Shown one piece after another: positions 5,833 through 7,832 of a DNA stretch of 7,832 bases; position 1 is the first letter of the stretch, and each line of letters begins with the position of its first letter. The position numbers and the translations under genes are program-made. The stretch comes from DATESZ01 sp035283845 (lineage in GTDB: Bacteria; Desulfobacterota; Syntrophia; Syntrophales; JACQWR01). The notes beneath the pieces are model-generated. The model saw nothing but the letters and a program-made list of their open reading frames with translations. It had not been told where the DNA came from and did not search any database. Where the stretch lies: contig DATESZ010000188.1 in assembly GCA_035283845.1 (NCBI GenBank), positions 1 through 7,832 of the forward strand, read 5' to 3'.

Positions 5833-5997
5833 TCAGTCATTCACCTTATCCCTCAATATCGGCGATGTTTTAAAAGTGACGACCTTCCTTGCGGCAATGG
5901 CCATAATTTCACAAGTTTGTGGGTTTCTGCCCTTACGTTCTTTCTTTTGCTTGACAGTCCATTTACCGAAGCCGGTGATCATGACGTCATTGCCGCT
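5833..5997 (-). pseudogene. C-terminal half of an IHF-alpha/HU-family DNA-binding protein, N-terminus lost
   Basis: The minus-strand frame ending at TGA 5835-5833 encodes GNDVMITGFGKW, TVKQKKERKGRNPQTCEIM and AIAARKVVTFKTSPILRDKVND. This is the beta-arm and C-terminus of IHF-alpha: GFGKW, GRNPQT with the DNA-intercalating proline, ARKVVTFK, and the 'SPxLRxKVN' end common in deltaproteobacteria. Normal IHF-alpha has about 40 more N-terminal residues (the helical dimer part); here these are replaced by FAD-subunit sequence in the same frame. The usual Gly after PQT is Cys. An ATG at 5982 could start a 49-residue peptide, but without the dimerisation helices it would hardly be a working IHF. The junction is near 5995-6000. 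Family call firm; loss of function inferred. Confidence 0.8.
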
Positions 5998-6104
5998 ATC
6001 CGTTCCTCCGGCACATATCGCCGCCGCTTCCCTTTTTCAGAAAGAAGTGAACTCATCTCCTTTACATCCTTTGGTTCCAGGTATTCAAATCTTGGCAACC
6101 TCAT
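5998..6104 (-). pseudogene. N-terminal stub of a molybdenum-hydroxylase FAD-binding subunit, frameshifted and truncated
   Basis: From ATG 6104 (or ATG 6107, which overlaps the stop codon of the large subunit as ATGA) the frame reads MRLPRFEYLEPKDVKEMSSL then LSEKGK. This is the typical start of CoxM/HcrB/XdhB-type FAD subunits, preceded by an excellent ribosome site (AGGAGG, 6116-6111). Then the similarity jumps to another frame, which continues EAAAICAGGTD, including the AGGTD flavin-binding motif. A one-base loss in or near the GGGAAG/AAAAA run (about 6028-6037) explains the shift. Without correction, frame 0 stops at 5979-5981 after 41 codons. After GGTD the remaining ~240 residues of the family are absent and IHF-alpha sequence begins. 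The subunit would carry electrons between the FeS subunit and FAD. As drawn here it cannot function. Confidence 0.78.
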
Positions 6105-7832
6105 CATTCTCCTCCTTTCTCTTCTAAGGCCTTTAATATCTTCTCCGGGGTTATGGGAAGATCCTTTATCCTTACTCCTATGGCATCGTAAATCGCATTG
6201 GCTATGGCAGGGATTGTAGGGATGTTTGTCCCCTCGCTTGCCTCCTTGGCCCCAAAGGGACCTTCTGCATCATGGGATTCCACAATGAGGGATTTCACCT
6301 GGGGCATATCCTCTGCTGTAGGTAGCTTATATTCCAAAAATGAGGGGTTCATAGACCAGCCCTTTTCCATCTTGAATACCTCAAACAATGCCTGGCCAAA
6401 GGTCATGGAGACAGAGCCCTCAATCTGTCCCTCTACCGACATTGGGTTTATGGCAAAGCCGCAATCATGGGCTGCGGCAATCTTTCGTACCTTTACCACG
6501 CCCGTTTCCTTGTCCACCTCCACCTCGGCAGTATGGGCCCCAAAGCTAAATGTAGGAGAAAGGTTCACCTCGCCCTTATCAAACCTTGGCATCTCCCCTA
6601 CATCTATCGGGGGATTGTAGTGACCCTTGGTGCTTAGAGGCTCCTTCTTTTCTTTAAAATAGGCCTTTATGGCTTGAGAGACAGAAATACCCTTCTCAGG
6701 GCTACCCTTGACATAGATCCGATTCTCTCTTGCTTCCAGATCATCTCTGTTTGCCTCAAGACTTTCTGCCGCTACCTCCAAAAGTATCTGTCTCATCTGG
6801 GATGCAGCCATTTTGGCGGCATTTCCGGCAAAGAGGGTCACCCTGCTTGAATAGCTTCCAAAGTCTATGGGGGTTATGGCCGTATCTGCGGCTATTACCC
6901 TGATCTGATCCATGCCCACCCCAAGCTCTTCGGCTGCAATCTGTGCCAAGACCGTTGAAGAACCCTGACCGATGTCGGAGGCGCCTGTAAAGAGGGTAAA
7001 ACCCCCATCCTCTATTGCCTCTATGTTTACACCTGAATGGGAAGGGGGGTCATCAATGAAATTTGTGTCCCCTGCACCAGAGAGAAAGAAGTTAGAAGCG
7101 ATGCCCACCCCTTTTCCCTCAGGGAGTCTTCTCCATTTATCCTTCCAACCAATCTCATCTGATGCTCTTTCAATAGATTCTATATGGCCGCTGCTCCTTA
7201 TTACAAACTTACTCGAGGTGATGTCCCCTGCCTTAAGGCCGTTTTTCTTCCTTATCTCCAAGGGATCAAGGCCGAGCTTTTCTGCTATCATATCGAGCAT
7301 CGATTCTACAACAAATCGGGCCTGGAGCGCTCCATGCCCCCTTTGAGCCCCACAATAGGGTTTATTGGTATAGACCCTGTTTCCCTCATATTTGAAGTTT
7401 GGAATCATATAAGGCCCATTCTGCAAACCACCATGGAGGTAAATGCTAATCGGCCCCCAGCTCATATAGGCCCCTCCATCGGTGATGAATCTGGAGTCTA
7501 CGGCCATGATCCTGCCATCCTTCTTCACCCCTATCCTTTGATCCACAATAGCAGGATGGCGCCTTGAGGTGCAGACAATCTCCTCCTCCCTGGTATGCAC
7601 AATCCTTACCGGCCTCCCTGCCTTCTTTGAAAGCAAGGCTGCAATGGAAAAGAGGGAATGGGTGTCTGCCTTTCCTCCGAATCCCCCGCCTACATGGGGC
7701 TTTATCACCCTTACCTTGCTTAAGGGCATCCCCAAGGTCTCGGCTATCACTATCTGATCATAGAATGGGACCTGTGTGCTCATCCACAAGGTAACCTCCC
7801 CGGATTGAGAAAAGTCGGCTACTACTGCATGG
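6104..7832 (-). CDS. Molybdopterin-binding large subunit of a xanthine dehydrogenase-family hydroxylase (partial, 5' end outside window)
   Basis: 575 residues are visible from the first whole codon at 7831 to TGA 6106-6104; the family is about 750-780 residues, so roughly 190 N-terminal residues lie beyond the edge. The TTG at 7789 is not a start, because the frame is open through it and the preceding residues (HAVVADFSQSGEVTLW) are conserved family sequence. Such subunits hold the molybdenum-pterin cofactor and hydroxylate or reduce aromatic, purine or CoA-ester substrates, together with FeS and FAD subunits. Motifs: VGGGFGGK (47-54), GAQRGHGALQ (161-170, with the conserved Arg), SYSSRVTLFAGNAA, HDCGFAINP, and GPFGAKEASEG, with the catalytic Glu at about 533. 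SSRVTL..GNAA and GAKEASEG recall the 4-hydroxybenzoyl-CoA reductase branch, but the substrate cannot be fixed. The next gene, the FAD subunit, overlaps its stop codon. It appears intact although its partner is destroyed. Confidence 0.93.
   Translation of the reverse strand, partial: HAVVADFSQSGEVTLWMSTQVPFYDQIVIAETLGMPLSKVRVIKPHVGGGFGGKADTHSLFSIAALLSKKAGRPVRIVHTREEEIVCTSRRHPAIVDQRIGVKKDGRIMAVDSRFITDGGAYMSWGPISIYLHGGLQNGPYMIPNFKYEGNRVYTNKPYCGAQRGHGALQARFVVESMLDMIAEKLGLDPLEIRKKNGLKAGDITSSKFVIRSSGHIESIERASDEIGWKDKWRRLPEGKGVGIASNFFLSGAGDTNFIDDPPSHSGVNIEAIEDGGFTLFTGASDIGQGSSTVLAQIAAEELGVGMDQIRVIAADTAITPIDFGSYSSRVTLFAGNAAKMAASQMRQILLEVAAESLEANRDDLEARENRIYVKGSPEKGISVSQAIKAYFKEKKEPLSTKGHYNPPIDVGEMPRFDKGEVNLSPTFSFGAHTAEVEVDKETGVVKVRKIAAAHDCGFAINPMSVEGQIEGSVSMTFGQALFEVFKMEKGWSMNPSFLEYKLPTAEDMPQVKSLIVESHDAEGPFGAKEASEGTNIPTIPAIANAIYDAIGVRIKDLPITPEKILKALEEKGGE

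Noticed and set aside
5722..6219. Open + strand frame of 165 codons.
   Set aside because: It runs antisense across the secreted protein, IHF remnant and large-subunit end; its residues are the mirror of those genes.
6198..6620. Open + strand frame of 140 codons.
   Set aside because: It lies entirely antisense to the well-supported molybdenum subunit and has no family features.
1..7832. CRISPR array, tRNA, rRNA or tandem repeats.
   Set aside because: No regularly spaced repeats, cloverleaf-like segment or ribosomal RNA sequence was seen on either strand.

Overview
The window looks like chromosomal DNA of an anaerobic deltaproteobacterium (Desulfobacterota, Syntrophia- or Geobacter-like). This is inferred from the style of PanC, from the delta-type IHF-alpha C-terminus, and from a pan-motif RNA, which is known from Bacillota, Chloroflexota and deltaproteobacteria. 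A Bacillota source for the left half cannot be excluded by eye.

Left part, + strand: the last 68 residues of an ABC transporter permease (2-208); a 121-bp gap with two dyad symmetries; a double-cupin protein (330-1433); and, starting directly after its stop codon, an EutA-type reactivase for ethanolamine ammonia-lyase (1434-2939). No EutB/EutC lyase genes are visible here.

Middle, + strand: a pantothenate unit. A promoter-like sequence (2997-3025) is followed by a 5' leader whose first hairpin has the two bulged adenosines of the pan motif (3033-3063). Then come a possible antiterminator, an intrinsic terminator (3100-3130), panC (3145-4008) and panD (4032-4388). PanD makes beta-alanine and PanC joins it to pantoate, giving pantothenate for CoA. 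The leader looks like a transcription attenuator. Two bases after panD is the C-terminal scrap of an IS66-like transposase (4391-4627), followed by about 260 bp without a recognisable gene.

Right part, - strand, reading right to left: a large molybdopterin-binding hydroxylase subunit of the xanthine dehydrogenase / CO dehydrogenase / 4-hydroxybenzoyl-CoA reductase family, open at the window edge (6104-7832). It is translationally coupled to an FAD-binding subunit gene that survives for only about 36 codons, carries a frameshift, and then changes abruptly into the C-terminal half of an IHF-alpha gene (junction near 5995-6000). After that come a small secreted protein (5425-5811) and a Lys/Ala-rich protein with a C-terminal winged-helix-like domain (4892-5356).

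The two strongest leads are the pan-motif attenuator in front of panCD and the FAD-subunit/IHF chimera. The chimera marks either a genomic deletion or rearrangement, or an assembly join. The cupin-EutA pair away from eutBC is the best candidate for an undescribed functional association.
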